64,000 nucleotides of DNA from Salinivibrio sp. ES.052. GTDB taxonomy: Bacteria > Pseudomonadota > Gammaproteobacteria > Enterobacterales > Vibrionaceae. Below, piece by piece: positions 30,041 through 39,087 of this stretch; positions within the stretch are counted from its first letter, which is position 1, and every line of letters starts with the position of its first letter. The position numbers and the translations under genes are program-made. Location: assembly GCF_900141775.1 (NCBI RefSeq), contig NZ_FSRI01000001.1:1644251-1708250 (forward strand), read 5' to 3'. The notes under the pieces were generated by a model. That model was not told the origin of the DNA. It ran no database searches and worked only from the letters and a program-made list of their open reading frames with translations.

Positions 30041-30610
30041 ATGAAGAAACTGATTATTGCCGCCGCCGTGTTGGTCCTTGCTGGCTGCTCAACACCTCGC
30101 GAGCCACAATTAACCATTGCACCGTCTCCAGCGTCATCGAATCAGCAACAGGTCAACAACCTTCCTGTGGTGGTGAAGAGTAAGGATTTGCGTACCGCAC
30201 AGTTTGTTGCTGTGATTGATAGCGGTCGCTCTAACGTCAAACCGCTTCATGCAAGTCAAAATTTGCGTGTTGTGCTAGAAGATACCTTGTCACGCCAGCT
30301 GTCCTCACAAGGATTCCGCGTGGTCGCTAATGGCCCAGGTATACTGCGCTTAGATATTCTTGATGCCTTGGTACGTGTAAAGCACACCGTGTTTAAACAT
30401 GATATGGAAGCATCAGTACAACTTCAGCTGGTGGCTGAATCTCCAGACGGACGCTTTGTAAAACGTTACACGGGTAAATCAACCCAAAGTGGTGTCAGCA
30501 GCGCCTCTCCTGATGATATTGAAATGGCGCTCAACAACCTGCTTGAAGCGGTCTTACAAGATATTGCTAATGATGAACAACTCCTTGACCACATGAAAGC
30601 GCACTTTTAA
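30041..30610 (+). CDS. yajG: YajG family lipoprotein
   Basis: Lipoprotein of unknown function, found next to ampG in enterobacteria and vibrios. The 189-residue product has a lipobox ending at Cys16 (VLAGC) followed by STPREPQLTIAP. The ATG chosen has AAAGGA upstream; an ATG four codons earlier abuts that site. The mature part shows the YajG-type alternation of beta strands (VRVKHTVFKHDMEASVQLQLVAES). It is probably cotranscribed with the following cyclophilin and ampG. Confidence 0.87.
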   Translation: MKKLIIAAAVLVLAGCSTPREPQLTIAPSPASSNQQQVNNLPVVVKSKDLRTAQFVAVIDSGRSNVKPLHASQNLRVVLEDTLSRQLSSQGFRVVANGPGILRLDILDALVRVKHTVFKHDMEASVQLQLVAESPDGRFVKRYTGKSTQSGVSSASPDDIEMALNNLLEAVLQDIANDEQLLDHMKAHF

Positions 30611-30612
30611 TC

Positions 30613-31173
30613 ATGAAGTTACCTTCACTTTTATGGGTGCTTGCACTGGTGATTACACCGGTGCAAGCCAGTGTCATGGTTAAGGTTGAAACCACGATGG
30701 GTGACTTTGCCGTGAAGCTTAATGAACAAAAAGCGCCTAAAACTGTGGCCAACTTCTTACGCTATGTCGATGATGGCAGTTACGTCGGCACCCAGTTTCA
30801 TCGTGTGATCCCACGCTTTGTTGTGCAAGGGGGCGGCTTTGATAAAAACCTGAAACGTCGTCCGGTTTACGACACAGTAAACAATGAGTCTACCAACGGT
30901 CTGAGAAACCGCCGAGCCACTATCGCGATGGCGCGCACGCAAGATCCCGATTCTGCCACGCGACAGTTTTATATCAATGTCAGTGATAATGGATTTTTAG
31001 ACGCCACCCCTAACAAGCTGGGATATACCGTGTTTGGCCGCATCGTCGAGGGGTTTACGACGATTCAAACCATTACCCAACAGCCGACAGTGACCATTCC
31101 GAGTAAACGCATGCAAGATGTGCCGCAACAACCGATTGTTATTACAGATATCTACAAGATGTCCTCTCAATAG
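30613..31173 (+). CDS. Periplasmic peptidyl-prolyl cis-trans isomerase, cyclophilin type
   Basis: Cyclophilin that speeds proline isomerisation during protein folding. The 186-residue protein has an N-terminal signal peptide (about residues 1-19, cleavage after VQA), so it acts in the periplasm like PpiA rather than cytoplasmic PpiB. Core motifs are APKTVANFLRYVDDG, FHRVIPRFVVQGGG, ATIAMARTQDPDSATRQFYIN and VFGRIVEGF. The residue before the usual active-site Trp position cannot assign ligand affinity. It begins three bases after yajG and is followed by ampG. Confidence 0.93.
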   Translation: MKLPSLLWVLALVITPVQASVMVKVETTMGDFAVKLNEQKAPKTVANFLRYVDDGSYVGTQFHRVIPRFVVQGGGFDKNLKRRPVYDTVNNESTNGLRNRRATIAMARTQDPDSATRQFYINVSDNGFLDATPNKLGYTVFGRIVEGFTTIQTITQQPTVTIPSKRMQDVPQQPIVITDIYKMSSQ

Positions 31174-31193
31174 TTTTAAGTAGGCGACTCTCT

Positions 31194-32588
31194 ATGCCGT
31201 TAGCCAAGTTTAAGGCGACATTGGCTCCTTATGCCGATCGTCGCTTACTTTTCGTTTTCTTAATGGGGTGCTGTAGCGGCTTCCCTTGGGTATTGATAGG
31301 TTCTAACTTGAACGGCTGGTTAGCCGATGAAGGCCTGTCACGCACTGCCATCGGTTTATTTGGTTCTGTATTCGTGCTGTATGCAGTTAACTTTTTATGG
31401 GCGCCGTTGTTAGATAGAATCAAGGTGCCTAGGCTGAGTAAACCGCTTGGTCAGCGCCGTAGCTGGATCCTAATAACTCAAATTGTGATGTTAGTTGCCA
31501 CACTGGCATTATCGCAGCTCGATTTACAAGGCTTAACCGCCATTGATCCTTGGATGACGACCGTGGTGCTGTCCTCGCTGATCTTTGCTATTGCACTCGC
31601 GTCTGCCACCCAAGATATCGCTATCGATGCTTTTCGAATTGATAACTTTGCCGAACACGAAACGGACAAATTCCCACTCGCCTCGGCCATGTCGGTGATC
31701 GGTTGGTGGACAGGCTATTCTGTACCTGGCTATATCGGCTTTATTAATGCTGATGCCATGGGGTGGAATCATGTTTATGTGATTATGGCTGGGTTTGTCG
31801 GCTTAATGCTGCTAGCCACCCTTTACGTCAAAGAGCCAGAAAGCGATCGAGAGCAGCGACAGGATGCCGCAACACGTCATTACTTGGAGCAAGGTTACAG
31901 TGGACTTCGAGCATGGTTAGCGGTCACGGTAGTTGAACCTTTCGCCGAGTTTTTCCGCCGCAATGGCGTCAAGGTTGCACTAACGCTGCTGCTTTTCGTC
32001 TTTTTATTCAAACTCGGTGAAGCCTTTCTCGGCCGGATGTCGATTGTATTTTACAAAGATATTGGTTTCACTAATGAGCAAATTGGGTACTACTCCAAGC
32101 TGATGGGTTGGGGACTAACCGTGTTCTATACCCTGATTGGCAGCTATATCAACCTGCGTTTTGGTGTGATAAAGGGCCTATTTATCGGTGGAGTGGCAAT
32201 GGCGTCCAGTAATCTCATGTTTGCTTGGATTGCCATGGTCGGGCCTGACGAACACTTACTGGTTGGCGCCATCTTGGTCGACAACTTCACCTCAGCCTTT
32301 GCCACCATCGCTTTCGTCTCTTTCTTAACCTTCCTGACCGGTCGGGCTTTCTCGGCCACCCAGTATGCGCTGCTCGCGTCCTTGGGGAACTTAGGTCGCA
32401 CCACGGTCGCCTCTTTCAGCGGCATGATGGTGGATTGGTTGGATAGTTGGTCAACATTTTTCGTAATAACCGCGTTAATGGTGATCCCCGGTCTGGTCAT
32501 GCTGATCTACATCGGCAGGCAGTTCCGTCGATCATCGTCACAAAATGGTGAACCATCTGGACACTGCCTAGATTCCCGTCGCGACTAA
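31194..32588 (+). CDS. ampG: Muropeptide permease AmpG
   Basis: Inner-membrane major-facilitator transporter that returns anhydro-muropeptides to the cytoplasm for recycling; in species with inducible AmpC it supplies the inducing signal. The 464-residue protein has around twelve to fourteen hydrophobic segments and family motifs GFPWVLIGSNLNGWLADEG, SATQDIAIDAFRI and FLTFLTGRAFSATQYALLASLGN. The yajG-cyclophilin-ampG order parallels enterobacteria. A hairpin follows the stop. Confidence 0.94.
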   Translation: MPLAKFKATLAPYADRRLLFVFLMGCCSGFPWVLIGSNLNGWLADEGLSRTAIGLFGSVFVLYAVNFLWAPLLDRIKVPRLSKPLGQRRSWILITQIVMLVATLALSQLDLQGLTAIDPWMTTVVLSSLIFAIALASATQDIAIDAFRIDNFAEHETDKFPLASAMSVIGWWTGYSVPGYIGFINADAMGWNHVYVIMAGFVGLMLLATLYVKEPESDREQRQDAATRHYLEQGYSGLRAWLAVTVVEPFAEFFRRNGVKVALTLLLFVFLFKLGEAFLGRMSIVFYKDIGFTNEQIGYYSKLMGWGLTVFYTLIGSYINLRFGVIKGLFIGGVAMASSNLMFAWIAMVGPDEHLLVGAILVDNFTSAFATIAFVSFLTFLTGRAFSATQYALLASLGNLGRTTVASFSGMMVDWLDSWSTFFVITALMVIPGLVMLIYIGRQFRRSSSQNGEPSGHCLDSRRD

Positions 32589-32602
32589 CCTCCCTATATC
32601 AC

Positions 32603-32630
32603 AGTGGAGTGCAAAAAATTGCGCTCCACT
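32603..32630 (+). terminator. Hairpin after ampG
   Basis: AGTGGAGTGC / GCGCTCCACT stem of ten pairs with one G-U, loop AAAAAATT. No T-run follows, so termination strength is uncertain. Confidence 0.5.
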
Positions 32631-32650
32631 GACCATCAATAATTAACAAA

Positions 32651-32756
32651 GATCACATAAAACTGTTATGCAACCCGTTACAAACTGCAGCTGATCACAG
32701 TGTATTTGTGTGTCTATCTTTATTGCATTCTTTACAGTGAACTAAATCAATATACT
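32651..32756 (+). promoter_or_regulatory. Putative control region of ompK/tsx
   Basis: Two GATCACA half-sites of CRP type lie 42 bases apart (TCACA at 32653 and 32695) around a TTATGCAAC-N2-GTTACAA element that resembles a pair of CytR half-sites. A TATACT -10 like hexamer follows near 32750. The left CRP halves are poor. The layout resembles the CRP-CytR-CRP control of nucleoside uptake genes, but each site alone is weak. Confidence 0.35.
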
Positions 32757-32809
32757 GCTTTTATCCCATGCGCATCGCGCAACAAAACAATGAGACAGAG
32801 GCAGTCACC

Positions 32810-33625
32810 ATGAAAAAATCCCTACTCGCACTCGCCGTTATCGCCGCCAGCGGTGTATCCGTTGCCAACGCCGCCGATTACTCGGATGACATTTACAAAA
32901 ATGATCACAAATGGCTTCAGTTTAATGCCATGTATGCCATTAACGAAAAGCCGCAATTTGGTGATGACACCGATAAAGACCACAACTATCTAGAAATGGA
33001 GTTTGGCGGCCGTAAAGGCGTGGTCGATCTCTATGGTTATGTGGATATTTTTGACTTGGGTGAAGACGATAGCAGTAACAACAATAAAAAAGGTGCATCT
33101 AAAGCGTTCATGAAGTTAGCGCCACGCTTCTCAATTGATGGTATCACTGGGCAAGACTTGTCGTTTGGCCCCGTACAAGAAGTCTACTTCTCGACCTTGT
33201 TTAACTGGGGCGGTGGCGATAGTGATACTAACAACTCGTTCTGGGGGGTCGGTGCCGATGTTGAGCTACCTTGGTTTGGCAAAGTGGGCATGAACCTTTA
33301 TGGCTTGTATGACATCAATAAAAAAGATTGGAATGGCTATCAGTTCTCGACTAACTGGTTTAAACCTTTCCACTTTTTCGACAATGGCAGCTTCCTGTCA
33401 TACCAAGGTTATATCGATTACCAATTCGGTGCTGACGATACCTTTAAAGGCAGCAGTCAGGCGACCCATGGCGGTGCGATGTTTAACGGCCTGTACTGGC
33501 ACTCAGACAACTACGCCCTCGGTTACGGCCTAAAAGCGTACAATGACGTCTACTTAATTGAAGATGCCGGTACAACTGAAAGCTCGGGTATTTCTCACTA
33601 CCTTAGCGCGACCTACAAGTTCTAA
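32810..33625 (+). CDS. Nucleoside-specific outer-membrane channel (Tsx/OmpK family)
   Basis: Outer-membrane beta-barrel of the Tsx family, called OmpK in vibrios, where it is also a vibriophage receptor; Tsx admits nucleosides. The 271-residue precursor has a 21-residue signal peptide ending VANA before ADYSDD, many amphipathic strands and a terminal aromatic residue (SATYKF) as required for barrel insertion. The ATG used follows the longer open frame by 14 codons and begins a clean signal peptide. OmpK and Tsx cannot be separated functionally by reading alone. Confidence 0.9.
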   Translation: MKKSLLALAVIAASGVSVANAADYSDDIYKNDHKWLQFNAMYAINEKPQFGDDTDKDHNYLEMEFGGRKGVVDLYGYVDIFDLGEDDSSNNNKKGASKAFMKLAPRFSIDGITGQDLSFGPVQEVYFSTLFNWGGGDSDTNNSFWGVGADVELPWFGKVGMNLYGLYDINKKDWNGYQFSTNWFKPFHFFDNGSFLSYQGYIDYQFGADDTFKGSSQATHGGAMFNGLYWHSDNYALGYGLKAYNDVYLIEDAGTTESSGISHYLSATYKF

Positions 33626-33631
33626 TCTATC

Positions 33632-33655
33632 CAGCGCCGGCTCCTGCCGGCGCTG
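33632..33655 (+). terminator. GC-rich hairpin after ompK/tsx
   Basis: Nine-pair stem CAGCGCCGG / CCGGCGCTG with a six-base loop directly after the stop codon. The following bases are not T-rich, so it may stabilise the mRNA 3' end rather than terminate alone. Confidence 0.55.
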
Positions 33656-33713
33656 TGCTCCCCGCTCTATATTGTCTGTGATACACTGGCTTTTTCATCG
33701 ATAGGCAAGTGTC

Positions 33714-34604
33714 ATGCGGATCACCTTGATAGGCGCCGGTGCCATCGGCACCTTATGGGCGGTAAAATTAAGCCAAGCGGGTCATCACGTTCATCTTATC
33801 ACCCGCGATAACGCTCATCAGCGAGTGCTCAATCTGGACGGTGCCTCCCTTACCTTGCCCGCCAACCAACCAGACATACTTCGATGCAGTGATCTTTGGC
33901 TGGTATGCACCAAAGCCTATGACGTGCAAGCAGCCTTAACGCCGTGCTTTCCTGATCTTGAGCCGGAGACCATGGTGATGTTGATGCATAATGGCATGGG
34001 GCCACACCAGTGGCTAACCGACTACTTACCTGCCAGCCAGCCGCTACTGCTCGCGACCACTTCACAGGGCGTGTTTCGCGCTGAAACAGGCGAGTATCAG
34101 CACACAGGCAATGGCCCCACGGCGCTCGGGGCTGGTAACAAAGCCGGTGAAGCCTGTCAGTTTCTCGCCGATGTGTTTGATCATGCCTTGCCAACAGCAA
34201 CCTGGCAGAGCAATATTATTGAATCGCTGTGGTATAAACTCGCGGTCAATAGCGTCATCAATCCGCTTACCGCCTTACATGGGATAAGAAACGGTGAATT
34301 GCTCAAGCTAGACTACGACCCTATCATTGACGCATTGTGCCAAGAATTAGCCACTGTGATGCGTGCGGAGCGGATCCTCGCCTCTGCCACCGAGGTGCGT
34401 CAACGTGTGGAAACAGTCGCCAAGGCAACCGCAGACAACTACTCTTCAATGAATCGCGATGTGTTTTACCGTCGCCCGACAGAGCTGGAATACATCACGG
34501 GCTATGTGTTGCAACGCGCCAACACGCACCAGATTTCAACCCCACATCATCAGCAGCTATACCAAGCGATACAACAAGCGGAAAAGAATAAGGAATCATC
34601 ATGA
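33714..34604 (+). CDS. panE: 2-dehydropantoate 2-reductase
   Basis: NADPH-dependent reduction of ketopantoate to pantoate in coenzyme A synthesis. The 296-residue protein has the N-terminal dinucleotide-binding GAGAIGTLWAVKL, the central HNGMG, and the catalytic-domain stretch WYKLAVNSVINPLTALHG with the conserved lysine, plus NYSSMNRDVFYRRPTELEYITGYV at the end. The stop overlaps yajL by four bases. Confidence 0.95.
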   Translation: MRITLIGAGAIGTLWAVKLSQAGHHVHLITRDNAHQRVLNLDGASLTLPANQPDILRCSDLWLVCTKAYDVQAALTPCFPDLEPETMVMLMHNGMGPHQWLTDYLPASQPLLLATTSQGVFRAETGEYQHTGNGPTALGAGNKAGEACQFLADVFDHALPTATWQSNIIESLWYKLAVNSVINPLTALHGIRNGELLKLDYDPIIDALCQELATVMRAERILASATEVRQRVETVAKATADNYSSMNRDVFYRRPTELEYITGYVLQRANTHQISTPHHQQLYQAIQQAEKNKESS

Positions 34605-35209
34605 GTAACAAGCAGCGTATCCTGATTTGTATGGCCAACGGCACAGAAGAAATGGAAGCCGTGACTGCCATTGATGTCATGAAACGCGCGGACTTTGACA
34701 TCACCGTTGCCAGTGCCGATCCCGATGGCGCGCTGACCCTTACCTGCTCCCGTGGTGTCAAACTGGTCTGTGACACCGCGCTAGCAACGGTGGCCGACCA
34801 ACCGTTTGATTGTGTGATATTGCCCGGTGGTATTGAGGGAGCCCAATGCTTAGGGGACAGTAACCTGATTACCGAGATCGTTAAGCAGCAACAGAGCGAC
34901 AATGCCTGGGTCGCTGCGATTTGTGCCGCACCAGCTCTGGTGTTACAACGCCACCAGCTATTCCCGACCTCTCATATGAGCTGTCACCCGAGCGTGAGCG
35001 ATCAGATCCCAGCGCAGTGGCTAAGCCGGCGCCGCGTAATGACCGATTATGACCATCATTTGATTACCAGCCAGGGGCCAGGCTCGGCAATGGAGTTCGC
35101 GATTGAAATCGTCCATGTGTTGGGCGGCAAAGCTTTGGCATGGCAAGTGGCTGAGCCAATGATGCCCCTGCCACAACTGCATTATGAGAAAAAATTCACT
35201 GAAAGCTAA
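34601..35209 (+). CDS. yajL: DJ-1/PfpI family protein YajL
   Basis: Member of the DJ-1 superfamily, linked to protection of proteins against oxidative and glyoxal stress; its deglycase activity is debated. The 202-residue protein has ILICMANGTEEMEAVTAIDVM, the FDCVILPGG loop and nucleophile-elbow cysteine in AAICAAPALVL. The C-terminus retains TSQGPGSAMEFAIEIV. The E. coli protein lies beside panE and thiI as here. The final 15 residues after PLPQLH are short of anything recognisable. Confidence 0.93.
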   Translation: MSNKQRILICMANGTEEMEAVTAIDVMKRADFDITVASADPDGALTLTCSRGVKLVCDTALATVADQPFDCVILPGGIEGAQCLGDSNLITEIVKQQQSDNAWVAAICAAPALVLQRHQLFPTSHMSCHPSVSDQIPAQWLSRRRVMTDYDHHLITSQGPGSAMEFAIEIVHVLGGKALAWQVAEPMMPLPQLHYEKKFTES

Positions 35210-35230
35210 ATTCACTCAGGGCTTAATCGC

Positions 35231-35260
35231 AAACAGGCAGCCAATTGGCTGCCTGTTTTT
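35231..35260. terminator. Bidirectional terminator between yajL and thiI
   Basis: AAACAGGCAGCC / GGCTGCCTGTTT with loop AATT, T-run on the plus side and A-run on the other. Serves both convergent genes. Confidence 0.9.
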
Positions 35261-35274
35261 ATCGTGTACAAGGG

Positions 35275-36723
35275 TTAGACTCGGTACACTTTGACGTTCT
35301 CATAGCCCATATCTTTAAGGTACAGCGCCTGCAAACGGCTCATCACCCCGCGCTCACAATAGAGTAAGTAAGTTTTCGTTTGATCAAGGTCGCCAAACTG
35401 AGTGGCCAGTTTGAAGAAAGGAATGTGCACCACATCGGCGTCTTCAATGACCAGTGGCTTATCCTCTTGCTCTTCACGGCTGCGAATATCAAGCACGACC
35501 GCACCGTTTTCCACCTCATTGACCAGCTCCGCTTCCGGCGCTTTTTCTTGGCTCAATGCTTCAATATCACGGATATCCATCACTGTGGCGTTATCAACCA
35601 CTTGCTCAAGCAATCTAAAATCAAACTTGGTTTCTTCGTGCTCCAGCTTGGCTTTTTCGGCTTTCACCGTAGGCTTTTTGGAAATCACGCCACAATACTC
35701 AGGCATGGTTTTGGCAAAATCTTCTGTGCCAATTTTACGTGCCGTTTGAATAATGTCTTCTTTGTCCCAGTTAATCAGTGGGCGCAAAATCAAGCTATCC
35801 GTGACGTTATCAATCATGCGCAGGTTGGTCAGCGTTTGGCTCGATACCTGCCCTAACGCTTCACCAGTTACCAGTGCCTGAATACCAAACCGTTTCGCCA
35901 CCATGGCCGCTGCACGCATAAACATACGTTTAAGCACCACGCCCATCTGCGCATTATCGATATTTTCCAGGATGCTGTTGACGACCGGCTCAAAATCAAT
36001 AGAAATAAATTTCACTTTGGCTGAAGAGCCAAATTTATTCCATAGGTAATGAGACACCTGCTGCACGCCCGTTTCATGCGATTTGCCGCCTAGATTAAAG
36101 AAACAGTAGTGCACTTTGCTGCCACGTTTGATGTGCAAGTAGCTGGACACCCCTGAGTCGAACCCACCAGAAATCAAGCTCAATACATCTTCCTGTGTAC
36201 CGAGCGGAAAGCCCCCCAAGCCTGCGTGACGATGTTTCACCACGTTGAGCTTGTCGTGGTCCACTTCCATCATTACGGTGACATCCGGTTTTTTCAGTTG
36301 CACGCTGGCCGACGGTACGGCTTGGTTTAATCCGCCACCGACATAGCGCTCAAGATCGATAGAGGTAAAGTCATGCTGCCCACGACGCTTAGCGCGCACA
36401 CAAAAGGTTTTCCCTTCAATTTGATGACGTACGCCCGCCAATGTGAGCTCATAGATATGATGTAAATCGTTAAACAAGGTTTGCTCAACCTCAAGCACGG
36501 TTTGCACCCCTGGCGTGTTGGTTAACACATCCAGAACCAATTGGCGCTCGTTAGGTTGTTTTAACGTCACCTCAATGTGATCCCGACGGTTATATACCGC
36601 CGTATTATCAGTCCGACGCTTTAAAATATTACGAATATTGCACTCGAGGATTTTTGTAAAACGCTTTCTGACTGACTCACTTTTTATAATCACCTCAGGG
36701 TGAATTTTAACGATAAACTTCAT
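35275..36723 (-). CDS. thiI: tRNA uridine 4-sulfurtransferase ThiI
   Basis: Makes 4-thiouridine at position 8 of tRNA and supplies sulfur for the thiamine thiazole. The ATG chosen gives 482 residues, exactly the E. coli length; the open frame runs 33 codons further upstream without support. Domains in order: NFLD/ferredoxin-like and THUMP (to about residue 165), PP-loop ATPase with [13 protein letters not shown], and Cys344 region [11 protein letters not shown], then a rhodanese domain with catalytic cysteine in [10 protein letters not shown]. The rhodanese domain means both tRNA and thiamine roles are likely. Confidence 0.97.
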   Translation of the reverse strand: MKFIVKIHPEVIIKSESVRKRFTKILECNIRNILKRRTDNTAVYNRRDHIEVTLKQPNERQLVLDVLTNTPGVQTVLEVEQTLFNDLHHIYELTLAGVRHQIEGKTFCVRAKRRGQHDFTSIDLERYVGGGLNQAVPSASVQLKKPDVTVMMEVDHDKLNVVKHRHAGLGGFPLGTQEDVLSLISGGFDSGVSSYLHIKRGSKVHYCFFNLGGKSHETGVQQVSHYLWNKFGSSAKVKFISIDFEPVVNSILENIDNAQMGVVLKRMFMRAAAMVAKRFGIQALVTGEALGQVSSQTLTNLRMIDNVTDSLILRPLINWDKEDIIQTARKIGTEDFAKTMPEYCGVISKKPTVKAEKAKLEHEETKFDFRLLEQVVDNATVMDIRDIEALSQEKAPEAELVNEVENGAVVLDIRSREEQEDKPLVIEDADVVHIPFFKLATQFGDLDQTKTYLLYCERGVMSRLQALYLKDMGYENVKVYRV

Positions 36724-36871
36724 AACCGGTTCGATACAGCAGGGAACAAAGCCGCGGATTATACAATAACCAAAGCTCTGCTGAAACCGGGTATTTTTGC
36801 ATCTATCAGAAAGATAAAACACAGACGAGAACTTGTCTTAATAGACAATCAGTTAAAGCCCATGTTTTAGT

Positions 36872-37810
36872 TTAGGGCACCACCTCTGCCGCGTTGTCCG
36901 TAGAAATCTCGTCTGAATACGTCGGTTTCCCTTGAATCACTGCAATTTCCACACGGCGATTGGAAGCACGGTTATCCGAGGAGTTATTAGGTGCTCGCGG
37001 CTGCGTATCCGCCAAGCCTTCCACTTTCATACGTAAGTGATTAAAGCCAGGCACTTTTTCCATTTCTTGCGCGACGGATACCGCGCGCTGTGCGGAAAGA
37101 TCCCAATTGGAGCGGTACAATTCAGACTCTAGAGGCGAGCTATCGGTGTGGCCAGAGACTTTAATTTCACCGGGGACATCTTTCACTAGTTGCGCTATTT
37201 GCCTGACCATTGGGCGAAATTTTGGCTGTAAAAACGCAGAATTCTGAGGGAATGCGCCTTTTTCGCGGATCCGTATCACCAACTGTTGCCCCAGATTTTC
37301 AACTTCCACCGCCCCTTCATCAATTTCGCGTTGCAGTGCCTGCATCAGTGCCTTTTGCAACTGCTCCAGTTGCTGCTGCATTCTCTGCTGCTCTAATTGC
37401 GACGCCACTTGCGCGCTAGTGCCGCCCTCTTTATCAGACGTATTGCGTTGTGAGCCCCCCGAGCGATCATCTTCCCCTTCTTGGAAGTCCAAGGTGCGTT
37501 GCGTCATATCAATGGTCTGTTGCATGATCACTTCAATGGGGGTCGGCTCTGGACGACCCGGACGGAACTCTTGCGCGATCACACTGGTCCCTTTGGGAAT
37601 ATCTTTCACTTCGAGCACATTTTGTACCCCAAACGCAAACTTCATCGAGCCAGCAATTTGCTTAAACTTGAGGACATCCATTTCAGAAAAAGATAACAAA
37701 AGGACGAAAAAGCACATAAGAAGTGACATCAAGTCAGCAAACGTCCCCATCCACGGCGGTAAGCCGGGCGGTGGACATTTACATTCCTCTTCTTCTTGCT
37801 GTTGTGCCAT
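36872..37810 (-). CDS. pomB: Flagellar stator protein PomB (Na+-driven MotB type)
   Basis: Stator subunit anchored to peptidoglycan. The 312-residue protein has a single N-terminal membrane helix with the ion-binding Asp26 in PPWMGTFADLMSLLMCFFVLLLSF, a plug and linker region rich in Gln and charged residues, and an OmpA-like peptidoglycan-binding domain (ISGHTDSSPLES-like VSGHTDSSPLES, LSAQRAVSVAQEM, NRRVEIAV). The N-terminal CKCPPPGLPPWMG matches vibrio PomB rather than proton-type MotB. It sits 46 bases downstream of pomA. Confidence 0.94.
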   Translation of the reverse strand: MAQQQEEEECKCPPPGLPPWMGTFADLMSLLMCFFVLLLSFSEMDVLKFKQIAGSMKFAFGVQNVLEVKDIPKGTSVIAQEFRPGRPEPTPIEVIMQQTIDMTQRTLDFQEGEDDRSGGSQRNTSDKEGGTSAQVASQLEQQRMQQQLEQLQKALMQALQREIDEGAVEVENLGQQLVIRIREKGAFPQNSAFLQPKFRPMVRQIAQLVKDVPGEIKVSGHTDSSPLESELYRSNWDLSAQRAVSVAQEMEKVPGFNHLRMKVEGLADTQPRAPNNSSDNRASNRRVEIAVIQGKPTYSDEISTDNAAEVVP

Positions 37811-37856
37811 GAAGACTCCTTACTTCTCGCTCTTTATGGTAACGACCACAAACCGA

Positions 37857-38618
37857 TTAATTATCGACATCAACCGCACGCTTGCTTTCATTGAGGTAAT
37901 TTTTCAAAAACCCATCGATCACACGCGGGTTTTGGCCATCTTGAATCGCGAGTAAGCCATCCATGATCAAGCGTCGATTCAACTTCTCTTGTTCTTTACG
38001 TAATGCCAATTTATTCGCTATCGGCGTGGCAACCATGTTTGCCAGCATCGCCCCGTACATGGTTGTCAACAAAGCAACCGCCATTGCGGGACCAATCGCT
38101 TTAGGATCATCCATGTTCGACAGCATGGCCACCAGCCCTATCAAGGTCCCTATCATGCCCATCGCCGGAGCGACATCCGCCAAAGCGCTATAGAAGCCGA
38201 TCCCGTGGTCGTGGCGCTCTTCGGTCAGATTAATATCTTTGTGTAACGTGGAACGGACCACATCCGCATCATGGCCATCAACCAACAAGTCGACGCCTTT
38301 TTGCATAAAGGAGTTTTTCACTTCCATTTCTTCTAGGGCCAAAAAGCCCCCTTTGCGGGCGGCATCTGCCATTTCAATGATCTTGGCAATCAAATCTTCC
38401 GGATCATCGGCGCTAAACATAAAAGCCTTGCCGGCGATCTTAAAGCTGCCGAAAAACTGCCCCATGGTGTATTTGGTCAAGACAACAAATAAACTGCCCC
38501 CGATGACGATCAGTACCGATGGTACGTCAAAATACATGTTCATGGTGCCGCCCAACAGCATCGCCATTATTACGAATGCAAACGAGCCAATAATGCCGAT
38601 GAGCGTCGCTATATCCAC
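37857..38618 (-). CDS. pomA: Flagellar stator protein PomA (Na+-driven MotA type)
   Basis: Membrane partner of PomB; the pair conducts Na+ and drives the flagellar rotor. The 253-residue protein has four membrane segments, with the large cytoplasmic loop between the second and third carrying the charged rotor-contact residues, and the third and fourth forming GMIGTLIGLVAMLSNMDDP and AVALLTTMYGAMLANM. AAGGGAG precedes the ATG. A sigma-28-type promoter lies 58-84 bases upstream. Confidence 0.95.
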   Translation of the reverse strand: MDIATLIGIIGSFAFVIMAMLLGGTMNMYFDVPSVLIVIGGSLFVVLTKYTMGQFFGSFKIAGKAFMFSADDPEDLIAKIIEMADAARKGGFLALEEMEVKNSFMQKGVDLLVDGHDADVVRSTLHKDINLTEERHDHGIGFYSALADVAPAMGMIGTLIGLVAMLSNMDDPKAIGPAMAVALLTTMYGAMLANMVATPIANKLALRKEQEKLNRRLIMDGLLAIQDGQNPRVIDGFLKNYLNESKRAVDVDN

Positions 38619-38675
38619 GTCAGTCTCCCTTAAATTACATCAAGTCATTGTTTTTCATTTTTTAGGGTATTGGTT

Positions 38676-38702
38676 ATATCGGCAACCAACCCTATAGGTT
38701 TA
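38676..38702 (-). promoter_or_regulatory. Sigma-28 (FliA) promoter of pomAB
   Basis: On the minus strand TAAACCTA, exactly eleven bases, then GCCGATAT. The FliA consensus is TAAAGTTT-N11-GCCGATAA: the -10 matches seven of eight and the spacing is exact. pomAB would thus be late-class flagellar genes. Confidence 0.75.
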
Positions 38703-38841
38703 GCGTAAATCCGCAGATAGCAACAAGGATAACATGCCATTCGCAGCTTAGGCGTTGAGAACACAAAATCATGCTGAGCGGTTTGACCACTTTTCATCGC
38801 TGGGTTACCGTCTAGCCTCTCTTCTCTAATTTTATGGCATC

Positions 38842-39087
38842 ATGGCTGTGAAGAAACCAGAAAATATGACCTTTGAGGACACGCTCAAAGAGTTAGACAC
38901 CATTGTGGGAGCATTAGAGTCCGGTGAGCTCCCGCTTGATACGGCAATGAAGCGCTTTGAGCGCGGTATCGCCTTAACGCGACAAGGACAGAAAACCCTG
39001 GCTGATGCTGAGCAACGGGTAGAGATCTTGCTCTCGCAAGAAGATAATGGGCCACTGACTGAGTTTTCTCCCCAAAACGATGACTAA
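38842..39087 (+). CDS. xseB: Exodeoxyribonuclease VII small subunit
   Basis: Small subunit of the single-strand exonuclease XseAB. The 81-residue helical protein has the family sequence FEDTLKELDTIVGALESGELPLD and FERGIALTRQGQKTLADAEQRV. The stop overlaps the ispA start by eight bases. The large subunit gene is not in the window, as usual. A plausible promoter (TTGACC-N16-TTACCG) lies upstream. Confidence 0.94.
   Translation: MAVKKPENMTFEDTLKELDTIVGALESGELPLDTAMKRFERGIALTRQGQKTLADAEQRVEILLSQEDNGPLTEFSPQNDD

Noticed and set aside
36840-36870. TTGTC/GACAA hairpin after pomB
   Set aside because: Only five pairs, AT-rich loop and no U-run; too weak to call a terminator.
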